Assembly (NCBI GenBank): GCA_020636075.1
Contig: JACJYO010000007.1
Span: forward strand, 186,001 to 250,000
From: Lewinellaceae bacterium
GTDB lineage: Bacteria > Bacteroidota > Bacteroidia > Chitinophagales > Saprospiraceae
Direction of reading: 5' to 3'
DNA length: 64,000 bases
The translations under genes and the position numbers were made by a program. Shown piece after piece: positions 62,780-64,000 of this stretch. Each line of letters starts with the position of its first letter. The first letter of the stretch is position 1. The notes under the pieces are model-generated. The model was not told the DNA's origin. It ran no database searches and worked only from the letters and a program-made list of their open reading frames with translations.

Positions 62780-64000
62780 ATGAAAAATACTACGTTGACA
62801 ATTCTTTTTCTATTCGGTTTTCTGCATGCCCAAAGCCAGGTCTGGCAACCGGATCTTGGTAATGGCACGTACAAAAACCCGGTAATTTTTGCCGATTATT
62901 CTGATCCTGATGCTGTGCGCGTAGGCGACGATTTTTACCTGGTGTCGTCCAGTTTTAATTGTGCGCCCGCCTTGCCGGTGTTGCATTCGAAGGATTTGGT
63001 GAACTGGAAAATCATCAACTACGTTTTTCTGGATCAACTGCCTGATGATCATTTTTCCAAACCACAACACGGCAACGGCGTTTGGGCGCCGTCGATCCGG
63101 TACCATGATGGCTGGTATTACATTTTTTACGGCGATCCGGATTTTGGAATTTATATGTGTAAAACCCAGGACCCGGCTAGCGCCTGGGAAGGGCCGCATC
63201 TGGTGCAGGCCGCAAAGGGCTGGATCGATGCCTGCCCTTTTTGGGACGAAGACGGCAAAGCCTATCTCGTGCACGCCTTCGCGGGTAGCAGGGCGGGAAT
63301 CAAAAGTATTCTGGTGCTGCATCCCATGGCGCCTGATGGTTCAAAATTGCTGGATGAACAAGGCGTGCTGGTTTTTGACGGCCAAAAAGGGCATGGCACC
63401 ATCGAAGGCCCGAAAATGTACAAGCGCCACGGCTACTACTACATTTTTGCGCCAGCAGGCGGTGTGGCTACGGGCTGGCAAACGGTGCTGCGCTCCAAAA
63501 ATATTTACGGACCCTACGAAGAAAAAATCGTGCTCGACCAGGGCAAAACGAAGATCAACGGCCCGCACCAGGGCGCCTGGGTCGATATGCCCGACGGCTC
63601 CGACTGGTTCCTGCATTTTCAGGAGCGCCAACCCTACGGCCGCATCGTACACCTGCAACCTGCTGTTTGGAAAAATGACTGGATCGTTATCGGCAACGAC
63701 CCCGACGGCGATGGCAAAGGCGAGCCGGTAATGACCTGGAAAAAACCAGGGCAAGGACCTGCTTTCGCGCCACAAACTTCCGATGAGTTCAACGAAACCC
63801 GCTTGGGCTTGCAATGGCAATGGCATGCCAACCCGGCGCCCGAATGGGCCTTCAACACGCCTTATGGCTATTTGCGGATGTACCCCGTGGTGCTGCCGGA
63901 TTATCACCGGAACTTCTGGAATCTGCCGAACCTGCTGTTGCAAAAAATGCCCGCTCCGGTATTTACAGCGACGACCAAACTGAATTTTTCGGCGCATGCC
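62780..64000 (+). CDS. GH43 family glycosidase, 3'-truncated by the window end
   Basis: The frame is open from the ATG at 62780 for 407 codons to the edge. A signal peptide (LTILFLFGFLHAQSQ) precedes a five-bladed propeller. The catalytic base Asp is in FADYSDPDAVRVGDDFYLVSSSF, the pKa-tuning Asp in WIDACPFWDEDGKAYLVHAF and the acid Glu in GTIEGPKMYKRHGYYYIFAP. From about residue 330 (FNETRLGLQWQWHANP) a ConA-like C-terminal domain begins, as in GH43 xylosidase/arabinofuranosidase types. In this locus it probably trims arabinan or galactan side chains of pectin. It is intact as far as seen. Confidence 0.9.
   Translation, partial: MKNTTLTILFLFGFLHAQSQVWQPDLGNGTYKNPVIFADYSDPDAVRVGDDFYLVSSSFNCAPALPVLHSKDLVNWKIINYVFLDQLPDDHFSKPQHGNGVWAPSIRYHDGWYYIFYGDPDFGIYMCKTQDPASAWEGPHLVQAAKGWIDACPFWDEDGKAYLVHAFAGSRAGIKSILVLHPMAPDGSKLLDEQGVLVFDGQKGHGTIEGPKMYKRHGYYYIFAPAGGVATGWQTVLRSKNIYGPYEEKIVLDQGKTKINGPHQGAWVDMPDGSDWFLHFQERQPYGRIVHLQPAVWKNDWIVIGNDPDGDGKGEPVMTWKKPGQGPAFAPQTSDEFNETRLGLQWQWHANPAPEWAFNTPYGYLRMYPVVLPDYHRNFWNLPNLLLQKMPAPVFTATTKLNFSAHA

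Overview
This 64 kb window comes from a member of the Bacteroidota, most likely a Saprospirales-type bacterium. The phylum call is secure; the family is a guess. The support is a giant surface protein with a type IX secretion (T9SS) sorting domain, an M36 peptidase start, a hybrid two-component system with Reg_prop, Y_Y_Y and AraC parts, LytTR signalling, a CarboxypepD_reg-type TonB-dependent receptor, PorT-like barrels and TAnnTTTG-like -7 boxes.

Left third (1-22 kb): the start of an M36 metallopeptidase, then prs, a secreted rhodanese, a PhnP-like hydrolase, a PorT-like barrel, a Ppx/GppA phosphatase, a cardiolipin-synthase-like PLD enzyme, a 2166-residue T9SS surface protein and ndk. After these comes a minus-strand cluster: an ECF sigma factor, a fusion of an anti-sigma-like segment to an outer membrane barrel, two lipoproteins and a large helical secreted protein. 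It looks like an uncharacterised envelope operon.

Middle (22-42 kb): housekeeping and accessory genes. They are an AlkC-like DNA repair protein, a DUF1295 membrane enzyme, gamma-glutamyltransferase, a WG-repeat protein, a LytTR/histidine-kinase pair beside a Spy-like protein and a TonB-dependent receptor, a Rieske oxygenase, an amino-acid permease, a short PhnA-domain protein, enolase, an SH3b protein, and a patatin whose catalytic domain is split by a multi-helix membrane module. Perfect loop-less palindromes with the core CCCAGGCCTTAAGGCCTGGG lie between several of these genes.

Right third (42-64 kb): a pectin/galacturonate locus. A hybrid two-component regulator faces a rightward series: kduD, a KduI/IolB-family isomerase, a GH28 pectinase, a rhamnogalacturonan acetylesterase, uxaC, kdgK, kdgA, a DctPQM TRAP transporter, uxaA, uxaB and a GH43 enzyme that runs off the end. 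Saturated uronates go UxaC-UxaB-UxaA and unsaturated ones go KduI-KduD; both reach 2-keto-3-deoxygluconate, which KdgK and KdgA split. Uptake by a TRAP system, with no SusC/SusD pair visible, is unusual for this phylum. GH28, the acetylesterase and uxaC are broken by many single-base losses, mostly in short homopolymers, which looks more like sequence error than decay.

An IS110/IS1111-type element sits inside this locus, inserted at a CT dinucleotide in the arm of an intergenic palindrome. Just after its transposase is a roughly 184-nt region that folds like a bridge RNA. The two sides of one internal loop match the two halves of the element's own insertion site. This, and the many long inverted repeats that fill intergenic regions, are the most interesting features here.
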